Assembly (NCBI GenBank): GCA_947632245.1
Contig: CANRON010000008.1
Span: 1 to 34,235, forward strand
Direction of reading: 5' to 3'
Length of the DNA stretch: 34,235 nucleotides
From: an uncultured Ignatzschineria sp.
GTDB lineage: Bacteria; Pseudomonadota; Gammaproteobacteria; Cardiobacteriales; Wohlfahrtiimonadaceae
This document shows positions 7,116-18,252 of the stretch, piece after piece. The stretch's first letter is position 1. The number at the start of each line of letters is the position of its first letter. Under the pieces are notes generated by a model. It had not been told where the DNA came from and searched no databases. It was given only the letters and a program-made list of their open reading frames with translations. Position numbers and translations under genes: made by a program.

Positions 7116-9782
7116 TTATTCTTCTGAATCATCCTTAGCAATCACTTCTATAGTGGTTTCATCCGCAACCATTGTAATCTCTTCGATGATCTCGCCTGAT
7201 TCATCTGCTGTGAGTGCCTCAGAATCTTCTTCTACACACACAACATCACTCTCTTCAATACGGGACATGCCGACAACAATATCACCCTCATCAAGACGGA
7301 TGAGGCGAACGCCTTGTGTGTTACGGCCAAGAATTGAGACTTCCTTGATTGCCGTACGAACAAGTACGCCATTACAAGAGATTAACATGACCTCATCATC
7401 TTCATCGACAATGGTGGCGCCGATAATTTGACCATTGCGTTTAGATGTTTGGATACCGATTACCCCTTTACCACCGCGATTACGTCTTGCAAACTCTTCA
7501 ATACGCGTACGTTTACCATAGCCATTTTCAGTCGCGATTAATACAATGCCATCGTCAATCGCAAGCATCATAGAGATAACGCGTTGATCTTGATCTTCCG
7601 AAAGGGTAATCCCTTTCACGCCGCGTGAACCACGCCCTGTTGATCTGACATCAGATTCGCTGAATCGGTTCACAAGGCCAGTATTGGTGAAGAGCATAAT
7701 ATCGTTATCACCCGATGTGATTTCGGTGCCGATCAGCTCATCGCCCTCATCAAGGTTAACCGCAATCAACCCGCTTGAACGTTGGCTCTGGAAGTTTGAA
7801 AGTACCGTTTTCTTCACAACCCCAAATTTGGTTGCCATAAAGATGTAACGGTCATCATCATAACTATCCACAGGCAGCATTGAAGTAATACGCTCATCTG
7901 CTTCAAGGGGGAGAAGGTTAATGATAGGGCGACCACTTGCGCCGCGCCCTGCTTCTGGCAATTCATAGACACGAATCCAGTATACTTTCCCTTTAGAAGA
8001 GAAGCACATGAGCTGCGCATGCGTGCTGACAACCATTAGATGTTCAACATCATCCTCGTTGACAACACGCGCGGCTGATTTACCACGACCACCACGGCGC
8101 TGGGCACGGTATTCATCGAGTTTTTGATATTTAATATAGCCACGGCGTGAGAGTGTTACAACTACATCTTCCTCGGCAATAAGATCCGCTAAACTGATAT
8201 CTTCAGCGGCTTCGCGTATTTCCGTACGGCGTGCATCGCCAAATTCATCACGAATCGCAATAAATTCTTCTTCAATTACTTCTTTTAAGCGATCGGGGTT
8301 TGTTAAAATTTCGATTAACTCACGAATCGTATCTAACAGACCTTTATATTCATCTAAGATTTTGTCTTGTTCAAGTCCTGTCAAGCGTTGTAAGCGCATA
8401 TCTAAAATAGCTTGCGCTTGCTCTTCAGAGAGCTTGTACTCATTATCAATTAAGCCAACGCCGGTTAAACCATCTGGGGTTGTTTTGAGTTCTGCCGCGC
8501 GCGCAAGCATTGCTGAAACTTCGCCCGGCGCCCAGCTGCGAGCAAGCATACGCTCTTTCGCTTCCGCACCCGTTGCGGATGTGCGAATGAGTTGAATCAT
8601 TTCATCAATATTCGCAAGTGCAACGGTTAAACCTTCGAGCAAATGCGCACGATTACGGGCACGTTTCAGATCAAAAATCGTACGGCGCGTAATCACTTCT
8701 CGTCTATGGAGTAAGAATGCTTCTAAAACTTGCTTGAGGTTTAAGAGTTTGGGCTGGCCACGATCAATGGCAACCATGTTAATACCAAAGCTCGATTGTA
8801 GTGCCGTATGTTTATAGAGTTGGTTGAGAATGACCTCGCCCATTTCGCCGCGGCGAAGCTCAATAACGATACGCATACCATCTTTGTCTGACTCATCACG
8901 AAGACCATCCGGCGCAATGCCCTCAATGATTTTTTCACGATAGAGTTCCACAATACGTTCAATAAGGCGCGCTTTGTTGACCTGATAGGGGAGTTCGGTG
9001 ATGATAATGACATCGCGATCACGTTTCTCATCACGCTCAATCTCAGCGCGAGCACGAATGACTACGCGCCCTTTTCCTGTATGATAGGCTTCACGAATAC
9101 CGCGAGTACCATTAATGATTGCCGCTGTTGGGAAATCTGGTGCAGGAATATGTTCCATGAGCTCATCAATTGTGAGTTCTGGATTTTGTAAAAGTGCAAG
9201 TGAAGCATTAATGGTTTCAGTTAAGTTATGCGGCGGGATATTTGTTGCCATTCCCACGGCAATACCGGATGAACCATTGACTAATAGATTCGGAATACGG
9301 GTTGGCAGTACTGAGGGCTCTGTTTCAGATTCATCATAGTTTGGCGTGAAATCGACAGTCTCTTTTTCGATATCTTGTAAGAGCGCTTCAGCGATCTTAC
9401 TCATTCTTACTTCGGTATAACGCATTGCAGCCGCTGAGTCACCATCGATAGAACCGAAGTTACCTTGGCCATCAATGAGCATGTAGCGTAGCGAGAAGTT
9501 TTGTGCCATACGGACAACAGAGTCATAAATCGCAGAGTCACCATGGGGGTGATACTTACCCATTACATCCCCAACGATACGAGCGGATTTTTTGTAGGGC
9601 TTGTTCCAATGGTTGTTAGTTTGATTCATGGAATGGAGGATTCGGCGGTGTACGGGCTTCAATCCATCGCGGACATCGGGGAGCGCACGACCGATGATGA
9701 CACTCATTGCATAATCAAGGTAGGAGTTTTTCATCTCCTCTTCTAAACTAATCGGGACAATCTCTTTGGCAAAATCACTCAT
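7116..9782 (-). CDS. gyrA: DNA gyrase subunit A
   Basis: 888 aa; [64 protein letters not shown]. Confidence 0.98.
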   Translation of the reverse strand: MSDFAKEIVPISLEEEMKNSYLDYAMSVIIGRALPDVRDGLKPVHRRILHSMNQTNNHWNKPYKKSARIVGDVMGKYHPHGDSAIYDSVVRMAQNFSLRYMLIDGQGNFGSIDGDSAAAMRYTEVRMSKIAEALLQDIEKETVDFTPNYDESETEPSVLPTRIPNLLVNGSSGIAVGMATNIPPHNLTETINASLALLQNPELTIDELMEHIPAPDFPTAAIINGTRGIREAYHTGKGRVVIRARAEIERDEKRDRDVIIITELPYQVNKARLIERIVELYREKIIEGIAPDGLRDESDKDGMRIVIELRRGEMGEVILNQLYKHTALQSSFGINMVAIDRGQPKLLNLKQVLEAFLLHRREVITRRTIFDLKRARNRAHLLEGLTVALANIDEMIQLIRTSATGAEAKERMLARSWAPGEVSAMLARAAELKTTPDGLTGVGLIDNEYKLSEEQAQAILDMRLQRLTGLEQDKILDEYKGLLDTIRELIEILTNPDRLKEVIEEEFIAIRDEFGDARRTEIREAAEDISLADLIAEEDVVVTLSRRGYIKYQKLDEYRAQRRGGRGKSAARVVNEDDVEHLMVVSTHAQLMCFSSKGKVYWIRVYELPEAGRGASGRPIINLLPLEADERITSMLPVDSYDDDRYIFMATKFGVVKKTVLSNFQSQRSSGLIAVNLDEGDELIGTEITSGDNDIMLFTNTGLVNRFSESDVRSTGRGSRGVKGITLSEDQDQRVISMMLAIDDGIVLIATENGYGKRTRIEEFARRNRGGKGVIGIQTSKRNGQIIGATIVDEDDEVMLISCNGVLVRTAIKEVSILGRNTQGVRLIRLDEGDIVVGMSRIEESDVVCVEEDSEALTADESGEIIEEITMVADETTIEVIAKDDSEE

Positions 9783-10198
9783 TGAACCAACCTTTCTTGA
9801 ACGAATATATTAAAGTATAAATAATGGAGGATTATAGCACATTATGCTAATTAATTCGTCTGAATAAGTAGAAATTCGGAGGATATTAGAAATGGTGTGC
9901 AGATAGCTATCCCCCTACATCTTTATCAATAAATGTCAAAAAACGAATATTTGATGAAAAAGAAGAGGTAAAACATCTTTTTTAATTTTTTGATAAAACT
10001 TTATTATGAAGAGCGCTGTTATTGAGATATTGTAAATGTTGTTCACCGAAATGTTGCGGTTGCTCTATAGAAATCTAGTCAGAATGTCGTTATCAAGAAT
10101 GAAAAATGATTAACGTCTTGAAAGAATGCGAAAAGACAGAACTTATAATACAATGGCAATATTGTTATACACATCCTCTAAGGAATAGATCAATAACC

Positions 10199-10366
10199 AT
10201 GTTTCAATCGACCAAAAAAATGATGCTCCTCTTATCGGTAATGATCTTTATCGTAGGTTGTGGGCAAACAGGACCATTGTTTATTGCTCAAAGCGAAGCG
10301 GAGCATAATGATGGTCATTTCATGACTAAATATAAAGCACCTAAAGACCAGAAAAATGAAGATTAA
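10199..10366 (+). CDS. lptM: LptM/YifL-like small lipoprotein
   Basis: MFQSTKKMMLLLSVMIFIVGCGQTGPLF: lipobox plus CGxxGPLF motif; overlaps lysA, the usual lptM neighbour. In-frame ATG 10199 preferred over 10106. Confidence 0.8.
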   Translation: MFQSTKKMMLLLSVMIFIVGCGQTGPLFIAQSEAEHNDGHFMTKYKAPKDQKNED

Positions 10367-11573
10367 TCACACTCTTTTAACGGAAGTGGCGCAGCAGTTT
10401 CAGACGCCTTTATATGTTTACTCTGCAGATAAAATTTTAAGCAATTACGAAGCGTACCATAAAGGATTTGGGGATTATCCACACCTGATCTGCTATGCGG
10501 TTAAGGCGAATAGTAACTTATCGATTTTGAAGTTATTAGCAGAAGCTGGTTCTGGCTTTGATATTGTCTCAAAGGGTGAGTTAAAACGCGTACTTGCAGC
10601 CGGGGGTGATCCTAAAAAAGTGGTCTATTCTGGTGTGGGCAAGAAAGAAGTAGATATTGAGTTTGCGCTCAAAGCCGGTATTGGTTGTTTTAATATTGAG
10701 TCGGTTGCGGAAGTCTATATGATTAATCGCGCAGCCGCGAAGCTCGGCGTAAAGGCACCAGTATCACTGCGTATTAATCCAAATGTGGATGCGAAAACAC
10801 ATCCTTATATCTCGACAGGATTGAAAGAGAATAAATTTGGAATCAGTATGGCAGATGCTTTGCCGATGTATCGTGAGATGGTAAGAATGCCGAATATCGA
10901 TGTTCAAGGTATTGATTTCCATATAGGCTCTCAACTGACAGAAATAGCGCCTTATGCGGAAGCATTAGATTTAACGCTAGCACTGATTGATGAGCTTGCG
11001 GAAATTGGGATTCATTTGAAGCATTTAGATATGGGCGGCGGTCTAGGTATTCGTTATGAAGATGAAACGCTCGTTGATCCTGCGGTATGGATCGCCCAAG
11101 CAATCGAGAAAATCGGCGATCGCGATCTTAAAATATTGATTGAGCCAGGCCGTTCGATCGTAGGCGATGCCGGCGTTTTAGTGACGCAAGTCATCTTGAC
11201 GAAAGAGAACGAAGGTAAGCATTTTGCAATTGTAGATGCCGCTATGAATGATTTGATTCGTCCGGCGCTCTATAGTGCATGGATGAATATTATTAACCTC
11301 GATGAAAATAGTGAAGAAGAGGTACGAAATTATGATATCGTCGGCCCTATCTGCGAAACTGGAGATTTCTTAGGAAAAAATCGCGCGCTTGCATTGACCT
11401 CGGGTGATTACTTAGCTGTAACGCATGCTGGCGCTTATGGCTTTACGATGGCATCAAATTATAACTCTCGCGGTAGAGCTGCAGAAGTGCTTTTAGTAGG
11501 GAGTGATGCGAAGTTAATTCGTGAGCGAGAATCGGAAGAATCGCTATATGAGAAAGAGATCAATCTCCTGTAA
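10356..11573 (+). CDS. lysA: Diaminopimelate decarboxylase
   Basis: PLYVYSADKIL, ICYAVKANSN, GSGFDIVSKGEL, HIGSQ, GGGLGI, EPGRSIVGDAG, CETGDFL. Confidence 0.97.
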   Translation: MKINHTLLTEVAQQFQTPLYVYSADKILSNYEAYHKGFGDYPHLICYAVKANSNLSILKLLAEAGSGFDIVSKGELKRVLAAGGDPKKVVYSGVGKKEVDIEFALKAGIGCFNIESVAEVYMINRAAAKLGVKAPVSLRINPNVDAKTHPYISTGLKENKFGISMADALPMYREMVRMPNIDVQGIDFHIGSQLTEIAPYAEALDLTLALIDELAEIGIHLKHLDMGGGLGIRYEDETLVDPAVWIAQAIEKIGDRDLKILIEPGRSIVGDAGVLVTQVILTKENEGKHFAIVDAAMNDLIRPALYSAWMNIINLDENSEEEVRNYDIVGPICETGDFLGKNRALALTSGDYLAVTHAGAYGFTMASNYNSRGRAAEVLLVGSDAKLIRERESEESLYEKEINLL

Positions 11574-11640
11574 GTGCCACCGGCTCTATAGGGACTCTAG
11601 GCATATAGTTAAGGCAATATTATAAAAAATGAATAAAACA

Positions 11641-11674
11641 TCCCAAAGTGTTTGCGCTTTGGGATTTTGTTTTT
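11641..11674 (+). terminator. Rho-independent terminator after lysA
   Basis: tcccaaag-N8-ctttggga followed by TTTTGTTTTT. Confidence 0.85.
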
Positions 11675-11801
11675 AAAATAGAGCAGATGGTATTTATCAA
11701 TATCATTTCATCAGGCAATACTGCTCATTAAGACCCCACTCGCTAAACTGTTTTTTAGTGAGTGAATTTACCGTTAATGCCGTTAAGGTTAGGAAAACCC
11801 T

Positions 11802-12842
11802 ATGTTAAAACTATCAGATTATGATTATCATCTTCCCGAAGAGCTTATCGCACAATTCCCGCCGAAAGTAAGGGGAACCTCGAGGCTCTTAGTTCCGAAG
11901 GCGGGGCAATTACAGGATCATACATTTGAAGATTTAATTGATTACTTAAATGCGGGTGACCGTATTATCATCAATAATACGCGCGTATTACCGGCGCGTC
12001 TTTTTGGGGAAAAAGAGACGGGCGGCAAGGTTGAAATTATGGTTGAGCGTCTGGTGAGTGAAACGGAAGTGCTCGCCCAGATTAAAGCGAGCAAAGCATT
12101 AAAAGAAGGGCAACCCGTTTTTATTAACGGTGAACCCTTGTTAGAGATGGTTTCTCGCGATGATGCCTTTTTCCTATTAAAAACGATTGATAGCTCGCCG
12201 ATTGCAAAGGTGTTAGAAGCTTATGGACATTTGCCATTACCGCCTTATATAACAAGAAGTGATGAAGCGTTAGATCAATCGCGTTATCAAACCGTATTTA
12301 ACAAAGAGGAGGGCGCGGTTGCGGCGCCGACAGCCGGACTGCACTTTACAGAAGAATTTTTAGAAAAAATTCGCGCCAAAGGTGTTGATGTTACCGAAAT
12401 TACGCTCCATGTGGGTGCGGGTACTTTTCAACCGATCCGTAGTGAGGATTTAAATGAGCATCAAATGCATAAAGAGTGGATTTCTGTCCCACAATCAGCA
12501 GTTGATGATATCTTAAGCACTAAAGCCCATGGTGGGCGCGTCATCGCAATTGGGACAACGGCAGTAAGGGCATTGGAATCAGCAGGATTATCCGGAGAGT
12601 TAAAAGCATTCACCGGGGATACGAATATTTTTATAAAGCCTGGCTTTGAGTTTAAAGTGATTGATGGATTACTAACAAATTTCCATCTCCCTAAATCAAC
12701 CCTTCTAGTATTAGTCTCAACGCTCATGGGTAAAAAGCGAATGGAAGAAGTATATCAACATGCGGTAAATGAGCAGTATCGTTTTTTTAGCTACGGCGAT
12801 AGCATGCTCTTAATTCCTGAAATGGATAAAGTGGGGGATTAG
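11802..12842 (+). CDS. queA: S-adenosylmethionine:tRNA ribosyltransferase-isomerase
   Basis: MLKLSDYDYHLPEELIAQFP, NNTRVLPARLFGEKETGGKVE, GAVAAPTAGLHFT, NFHLPKSTLLVLVS. Confidence 0.98.
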   Translation: MLKLSDYDYHLPEELIAQFPPKVRGTSRLLVPKAGQLQDHTFEDLIDYLNAGDRIIINNTRVLPARLFGEKETGGKVEIMVERLVSETEVLAQIKASKALKEGQPVFINGEPLLEMVSRDDAFFLLKTIDSSPIAKVLEAYGHLPLPPYITRSDEALDQSRYQTVFNKEEGAVAAPTAGLHFTEEFLEKIRAKGVDVTEITLHVGAGTFQPIRSEDLNEHQMHKEWISVPQSAVDDILSTKAHGGRVIAIGTTAVRALESAGLSGELKAFTGDTNIFIKPGFEFKVIDGLLTNFHLPKSTLLVLVSTLMGKKRMEEVYQHAVNEQYRFFSYGDSMLLIPEMDKVGD

Positions 12843-12843
12843 G

Positions 12844-14121
12844 ATGACGAAGAAGGGATTATCGACTCAAGATGTTAAAACACTATCGCTCTCATCCCTT
12901 GGTGGGGCGCTTGAGTTCTATGACTTTATTGTCTTTTTAACCTTTGCCTCGACTTTAAAGGTGCTTTTCTTTCCGGCAGAATCCGAGTTAATCGCGACGA
13001 TTATGACATATCTCACTTATGCGATTGCCTACTTTGTACGGCCGATTAGCGGGGTGATATTAGCGCATTTTGGGGATCTCATTGGGCGCAAGAAAGTCTT
13101 TATGTTCTCGCTCTTTATGATGGCAGTGCCCACACTATGTATCGGATTATTGCCGACCTATGCGTCAATTGGCTATTTGGCGCCTATCTTGTTATTTACG
13201 ATGCGGATTTTGCAAGGCGTGGCATTAGGCGGGGAAGTGCCGAGTGCGCATGTGTTTGTGACAGAACATGTACCGGGGAATCGCTTTGGCATCGCCAATA
13301 GCGCTATTGCGGCGGGATTGACGTTTGGTGTATTGATCGGGCACTTTGTCTCGACAATGATGAATGTGAGTTTCTCAGCACAAGAGACGCTCGATTATGC
13401 TTGGAGAATACCGTTTATACTCGGTGGTGTTTTAGGATTATTGGCTGTTTATCTGCGCCGCTATTTAAAAGAAACGCCGGTATTTTTAGAAATGCAGAAG
13501 AAAAAGGCGTTGCATGCCGGTACGCCGATGAAGACAATTTTAAAAGACTTCCGACCTCAAGTTTTTATCGCCACATTGAGCACATGGCTCTTAATTACCG
13601 GCGTCGTGCTGGTATTATTAGCGCCGAATTTGATGAAATCAGATATGTTTGGATTGGACGCGAGCTTTGTGAATAAGGCAGCGCTTGTTGCGACATTTAT
13701 GAATATCATCGGAAGTTTAGCTGCGGGTGTTTTAGTGGATCGCTTTGGGCTACGTAAAACGCTCTTTAGCTTTGCGCTCTTACTTGCGATCACGAGCTTC
13801 ATATTCTTCCATGCGTTAGGAGATGCCAATCTTACGAAAGTCGGAGTGTTATATGCCGTTGCATCATTCTTTTTAGGGATTGTGGCTTGCGTGCCGATGA
13901 TTATCATTCGACTTTTCCCTGCAGATATCCGTTTAACAGGGATGGGCTTTTCCTACAATATTGGAAATGCAATCTTTGCCGGATTAACCACCTTTTTGGT
14001 ACCGATTATCGCCGAGCATTTCCATCCGATGTTCATCGCCTATTACATTCTGTTTCTCTGCGGCTTGGGGATATTTCTAAGTATCTATCTTGGGAAGAAG
14101 AGCTTGCCGAGTTATATATAA
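12844..14121 (+). CDS. MFS transporter, metabolite:H+ symporter (MHS/ProP-like) family
   Basis: GGALEFYDFIVFLTFA, GDLIGRKKVF, MRILQGVALGGEVPSA; 12 TM-like hydrophobic pattern. Confidence 0.92.
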   Translation: MTKKGLSTQDVKTLSLSSLGGALEFYDFIVFLTFASTLKVLFFPAESELIATIMTYLTYAIAYFVRPISGVILAHFGDLIGRKKVFMFSLFMMAVPTLCIGLLPTYASIGYLAPILLFTMRILQGVALGGEVPSAHVFVTEHVPGNRFGIANSAIAAGLTFGVLIGHFVSTMMNVSFSAQETLDYAWRIPFILGGVLGLLAVYLRRYLKETPVFLEMQKKKALHAGTPMKTILKDFRPQVFIATLSTWLLITGVVLVLLAPNLMKSDMFGLDASFVNKAALVATFMNIIGSLAAGVLVDRFGLRKTLFSFALLLAITSFIFFHALGDANLTKVGVLYAVASFFLGIVACVPMIIIRLFPADIRLTGMGFSYNIGNAIFAGLTTFLVPIIAEHFHPMFIAYYILFLCGLGIFLSIYLGKKSLPSYI

Positions 14122-14138
14122 ATAATATTGTGAAAAAT

Positions 14139-14170
14139 AAAAAATGGCGCCATTACAGGCGCCATTTTTT
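14139..14170. terminator. Bidirectional Rho-independent terminator between convergent genes
   Basis: aaaaaatggcgcc-attaca-ggcgccatttttt, perfect 13-bp stem flanked by A/T runs. Confidence 0.92.
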
Positions 14171-14201
14171 ATCAATAGGATCATTAATATTGTGAGGGGA
14201 T

Positions 14202-14957
14202 CTATAGTAATGCTTCAGGCGATTCGGGTAAAATCTGTCCACCATCAATAATAATGGTTTGCCCTGTAATGTATTTTGCTTCTTTGGAGGCTAAAAATGC
14301 CGCGGCATAACCAATGTCTTTCGGCTCACCTAAAGTATGGGTAGGAATTGTTGCACGCATCTGATTGAGATAGGCTTCACCTTGCGCTTTTAAGCCATCT
14401 GTTAAAATATTGCCAGGAAGCACTGCATTCACAGTAATGCCAAAACGCGCATACTCAAGTGCGGCGCTTCGCATAAAGCCAAGCTGCGCGGCTTTCGATG
14501 CCCCATAATGGCTCCAACCGGGGAAGCCTGTAATATTGCCGGTGATGGAAGATGTAATTATAACGCGACCATAACCTTGATTTTTCATCGCTTTCAGCGC
14601 CGCTTGCACGATAAAAAAGGTCCCTTTTACGTTGACGCTTTGCATGATATCCCAATCGTTTTCTGTCATCTCTTCGATAGTGGCTTGTGGGAAGATACCG
14701 GTATTAGAGCAGAGAATATCTAAGCGACCATGTTGAGCGATGACTTCTTGAATACGGGCTTGGCAGAGGGATTGTTGGGTCACATCGAGTTCAACAAACT
14801 CGCATCCTAGCTCTTTAGCTGTATTATTCCCGGCAGTTGTATCAATATCTGCGATAATCACGGTTGCACCGGCTTCTCTCAGTGCTTCGACAATACCGCG
14901 ACCAATGCCTTTTGCGCCACCGGTAACCATTGCAACTTGCTTTTCTAATGAAAACAT
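14202..14957 (-). CDS. SDR family oxidoreductase
   Basis: TGGAKGIGRGI (Rossmann), active-site S...YGASK, IIDGGQILPES C-terminus. Confidence 0.93.
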   Translation of the reverse strand: MFSLEKQVAMVTGGAKGIGRGIVEALREAGATVIIADIDTTAGNNTAKELGCEFVELDVTQQSLCQARIQEVIAQHGRLDILCSNTGIFPQATIEEMTENDWDIMQSVNVKGTFFIVQAALKAMKNQGYGRVIITSSITGNITGFPGWSHYGASKAAQLGFMRSAALEYARFGITVNAVLPGNILTDGLKAQGEAYLNQMRATIPTHTLGEPKDIGYAAAFLASKEAKYITGQTIIIDGGQILPESPEALL

Positions 14958-15340
14958 ATGAACCTCTCATCATTTTGATAATATGCCATTGATCAAAGCT
15001 TAGGACTTCATTTAAGCGGCATATTAAAGTTGATCGTTAAATCCATTTATTGAATCCTCCACTTATCCTTAAAAGAGGGCTGTTATTGTTAAACAACAAT
15101 ATATATCTAATCTATATATACCTTATCGGATATTGCTCTAAATGATAGTTTTTTTTGATATGAGCGCCTCAGAAATAGCGAAAGGCACTTATTACGATTG
15201 TTACTAGAAGATAAAGAGCATTCTGATAGATCTGGTTTCAGTTTCTTTACAGCTGGTGAGAACTCAAATTAGATTTGGTTTTAAAGGCTCATTATGGAAC
15301 AATAGACTCAGACATTTTAATTTTTAGATAAAGGCACAAA

Positions 15341-15976
15341 ATGATAGACAATGATGGCTTTCGGGCAAACGTTGGAATCATATTGTGTAATCAAAATCAG
15401 CAACTTTTCTGGGGTCATCGGATTGGGCAGTTAAATGCTTGGCAGTTTCCACAAGGTGGAATTGATCCAGATGAAACGCCAGAAGAAGCCATGTATAGAG
15501 AGCTTTATGAGGAAGTTGGACTACGCCCTGAACACATTAAGATTTTAGGCCGAACAGATCGGTGGTTGCGTTATCGCCTCCCCCAAAATTTGATTCGTCG
15601 AAACCCTATGAGTGAGCGAACATGTATCGGACAGAAACAGGTTTGGTTTTTGCTCGAGTTCGTAGGAGATGAAGAGGATTTTAATCTGAACGCGGTAGAC
15701 AAACCCGAATTTGATCACTATAAATGGGTTGATTATTGGTTACCACTGCGCGATGTGATTCATTTTAAACGTAAAGTATATGATAAAGCGCTGACAGAAC
15801 TCGCTCCTTTAATTTTTGAAAAAGTGGCGCCGAAAAAGCCACGAGATCTTCGTTCTAAAAGACGGCACTCACTATTTAGAATGCATTCTCGAAAGAGTAC
15901 AATTAAAGAGAAAGATGGTCGTAAAACCCTCACTTATGAAGAGAGTACTGTCACGATTGAAAAAAGCACGTATTAG
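15341..15976 (+). CDS. rppH: RNA pyrophosphohydrolase (Nudix)
   Basis: [17 protein letters not shown]...[28 protein letters not shown] Nudix box; RppH-type WLRYRLP. Confidence 0.96.
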   Translation: MIDNDGFRANVGIILCNQNQQLFWGHRIGQLNAWQFPQGGIDPDETPEEAMYRELYEEVGLRPEHIKILGRTDRWLRYRLPQNLIRRNPMSERTCIGQKQVWFLLEFVGDEEDFNLNAVDKPEFDHYKWVDYWLPLRDVIHFKRKVYDKALTELAPLIFEKVAPKKPRDLRSKRRHSLFRMHSRKSTIKEKDGRKTLTYEESTVTIEKSTY

Positions 15977-15988
15977 ACGTGCTTTTTT
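15960..15988 (+). terminator. Terminator whose left arm lies inside the rppH 3' end
   Basis: aaaaaagcacgt-attag-acgtgctttttt; the loop contains the rppH TAG stop. Confidence 0.88.
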
Positions 15989-16032
15989 TATAGTTTTTTG
16001 TATTAAGGCCTACATTGATGAGCGCGTATCAA

Positions 16033-17205
16033 CTACTCAGCGTTTGAGGGAGATGTTGAGCGCAATGTCACGATAAAGGCTAGGAAAGTCATAATACTAC
16101 CGACTATTAGAACAGATGAGATCCCTCGACTATCGTACAACCATCCTCCTAGATATGACCCTGCTGCAATTGCGAGGTTAAACATGCCGATATAAATAGC
16201 CGTCATCGCTTCGATGGAGTTAGGAGATAGCCTAAACATCCAAGTCATAAGACTTACGGAAACTGCGCCATAAGCAAAACCCCATAAGAGTAAAATAATC
16301 GTGGAGATGCTTTGAAGGTGAGCGAAAAATTGAAATAAAATAATGCAGAGCGTTAAAAGGCCGGCAATCATTAACACCACGCTTTTAAGATAACGACCGG
16401 TGAGATTACCCAAGAGGAAATTCCCAATAATTCCTAACAATCCATAAATAAAGAGCAAGCCCCCAATAGATGACTCTGAAAATGATGCTTGAGTTTGTAA
16501 AAGCGGACGAATAAAAGTGTAGCTTGTAAAATGACCTGCGACTAATAAAAACGTAATGATGATACCTGTCCAAACGGTCCCCCTTTTTAAGACGACTTTT
16601 AAAGTAGATACATCAAATACTGATTGTGAGGGAAGCGGGGGTAAGCTCAATAACATGAGAATTATTAATATTATGGTTAAACCTGTCATGCAGATAAAAG
16701 CGAGCTCCCAACTGAGTAAGTCTCCTAAATAAACGCCAATCGGTATTCCGAAAACAGAGGCTGCGGCAACACCACTAAAGATAATAGACGTTGCTAAAGT
16801 TATATGGCGCGTTTCAACAATACGTACGGCAAGACCGCCGGCTATTGTCCATATTCCGCCCATGCTAACGCCTAATAGAATTCTTGCGAATAATAAAAAA
16901 GCGATGTTGGGCGCAATACTTGAAAAGATATTAGCTGCGCAGAGCAAAAGCATAAAGCTCACTAAAAGATATTTACGATTAGTTTTTGAAAAAAGCAGGA
17001 GAATGAGCGGTGCCGCAAATGCTGCAACTAAGGCAGGTAAGGAGACGATTAAGCTAATCTCTCCTTCAGAGACTTGAAAGGAGGCGGCAATGGGTGAAAG
17101 TAGACCAATGGGTAACATCTCTGTGGAAACAACGGTAAAAATGGAAAGCGCAAGCGTAATAATTGCAATCCAGGGGCGAATAGAATGGTGAGGCGCTGTA
17201 TTCAT
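16033..17205 (-). CDS. MFS transporter (DHA1/AraJ-like efflux type)
   Basis: STEMLPIGLLSPIAASFQVSEGEISLIVSLPALVAAFAAPL...LARILLGVSMGGIW. Confidence 0.9.
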   Translation of the reverse strand: MNTAPHHSIRPWIAIITLALSIFTVVSTEMLPIGLLSPIAASFQVSEGEISLIVSLPALVAAFAAPLILLLFSKTNRKYLLVSFMLLLCAANIFSSIAPNIAFLLFARILLGVSMGGIWTIAGGLAVRIVETRHITLATSIIFSGVAAASVFGIPIGVYLGDLLSWELAFICMTGLTIILIILMLLSLPPLPSQSVFDVSTLKVVLKRGTVWTGIIITFLLVAGHFTSYTFIRPLLQTQASFSESSIGGLLFIYGLLGIIGNFLLGNLTGRYLKSVVLMIAGLLTLCIILFQFFAHLQSISTIILLLWGFAYGAVSVSLMTWMFRLSPNSIEAMTAIYIGMFNLAIAAGSYLGGWLYDSRGISSVLIVGSIMTFLAFIVTLRSTSPSNAE

Positions 17206-17226
17206 AAAATGTTCCCTATATGTGGA

Positions 17227-17250
17227 GAGATATCTCAGAGAATCACTGAG
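17227..17250. promoter_or_regulatory. Putative regulator-binding repeats in the MFS/LysR divergent region
   Basis: gagatatctc palindrome (17227-17236) and ctcag-N7-ctgag (17234-17250). Confidence 0.35.
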
Positions 17251-17320
17251 GGGGCATTCAATATACGATGACCTATTTTGTTGATAAACTAGACTCAGTT
17301 CACATCATAGGGGAATAAAA

Positions 17321-18226
17321 GTGTTTAATAGCCATATGCTCGACAATATCGGGGATCTAAGAGTTTTTTTGATGGTGGCGGATACCGGTAGCTTTACAAA
17401 AACAGCAGATATTGCCGTGTTGTCACGTTCTGCTGTAGGTAAAACCATTGCGAAGCTGGAGAAAAATCTACAGACTCGGTTATTTCATCGTACAACCCGT
17501 GTCGTTAGGCTGAGTGATGAAGGATCGGTTTTTTATGATTACGCATTACGTATTGTGAAGATGATGGAAGAGACAGAGCAGGTGTTTCATCACAAAGCGC
17601 CTCACGGCAAACTGACAATTACAGTGCCAAGTGTTTTTGGGCGATTACATGTTATGCCTGTTATTTGGGAATATAAGGCACGCTATCCCGAGGTTGAGGT
17701 ATTGGTATTCTTTACAGATGAATACCAAGATATTGTGCGAGAAGGTATAGATCTTGCTATTCGGATAGGATCAAGCGCGGATAGCAGCCTGATTCAAAAA
17801 GTATTAACACACCATCAGTTGATAACCTGCGCTTCCCCCGTGTATCTCGCTGAAAATGGTATTCCGGAGACTCTAGAAGCACTCAGCGATCATCAATGCT
17901 TACGTTATTTACATGAGGGTAAACCCGTGACATGGAAATACCAGAATCAAGATGAAGCATTCGAGATTTCTCCGAAAGGACTCATTGCGCTACAAGATAC
18001 AGAATCACTATTAATGGCAGCGTTAGCGCATAGAGGCATTGTGCAGCTGAGTTCATTTTTAGTAGATAACGAGATACATAAGGGTAATTTAAATAGGATA
18101 TTGTCAGATTTTTTACCGAAAAAGGAACCTATTTGTGCCGTTTATCCCTCGAAGAAATATCTAGCCCCGAAAGTGAGGGGCTTGATTAATCTGTTTTCAG
18201 AAGCATGGTCTAAAAAAGATACATAG
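17321..18226 (+). CDS. LysR family transcriptional regulator
   Basis: HTH DLRVFLMVADTGSFTKTADIAVLSRSAVGKTIAKLEKNLQTRLFHRTTR; GTG start with SD aggggaa; divergent from the MFS gene. Confidence 0.93.
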   Translation: MFNSHMLDNIGDLRVFLMVADTGSFTKTADIAVLSRSAVGKTIAKLEKNLQTRLFHRTTRVVRLSDEGSVFYDYALRIVKMMEETEQVFHHKAPHGKLTITVPSVFGRLHVMPVIWEYKARYPEVEVLVFFTDEYQDIVREGIDLAIRIGSSADSSLIQKVLTHHQLITCASPVYLAENGIPETLEALSDHQCLRYLHEGKPVTWKYQNQDEAFEISPKGLIALQDTESLLMAALAHRGIVQLSSFLVDNEIHKGNLNRILSDFLPKKEPICAVYPSKKYLAPKVRGLINLFSEAWSKKDT

Positions 18227-18252
18227 TAGGCATTTTGTATGATTCAGCGCGG

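Noticed and set aside
7090-7431. 113-aa Ser/Thr-rich ORF antisense to the gyrA 3' end (and other ORFs antisense to gyrA)
   Set aside because: Low-complexity mirror of gyrA codons; gyrA is unambiguous
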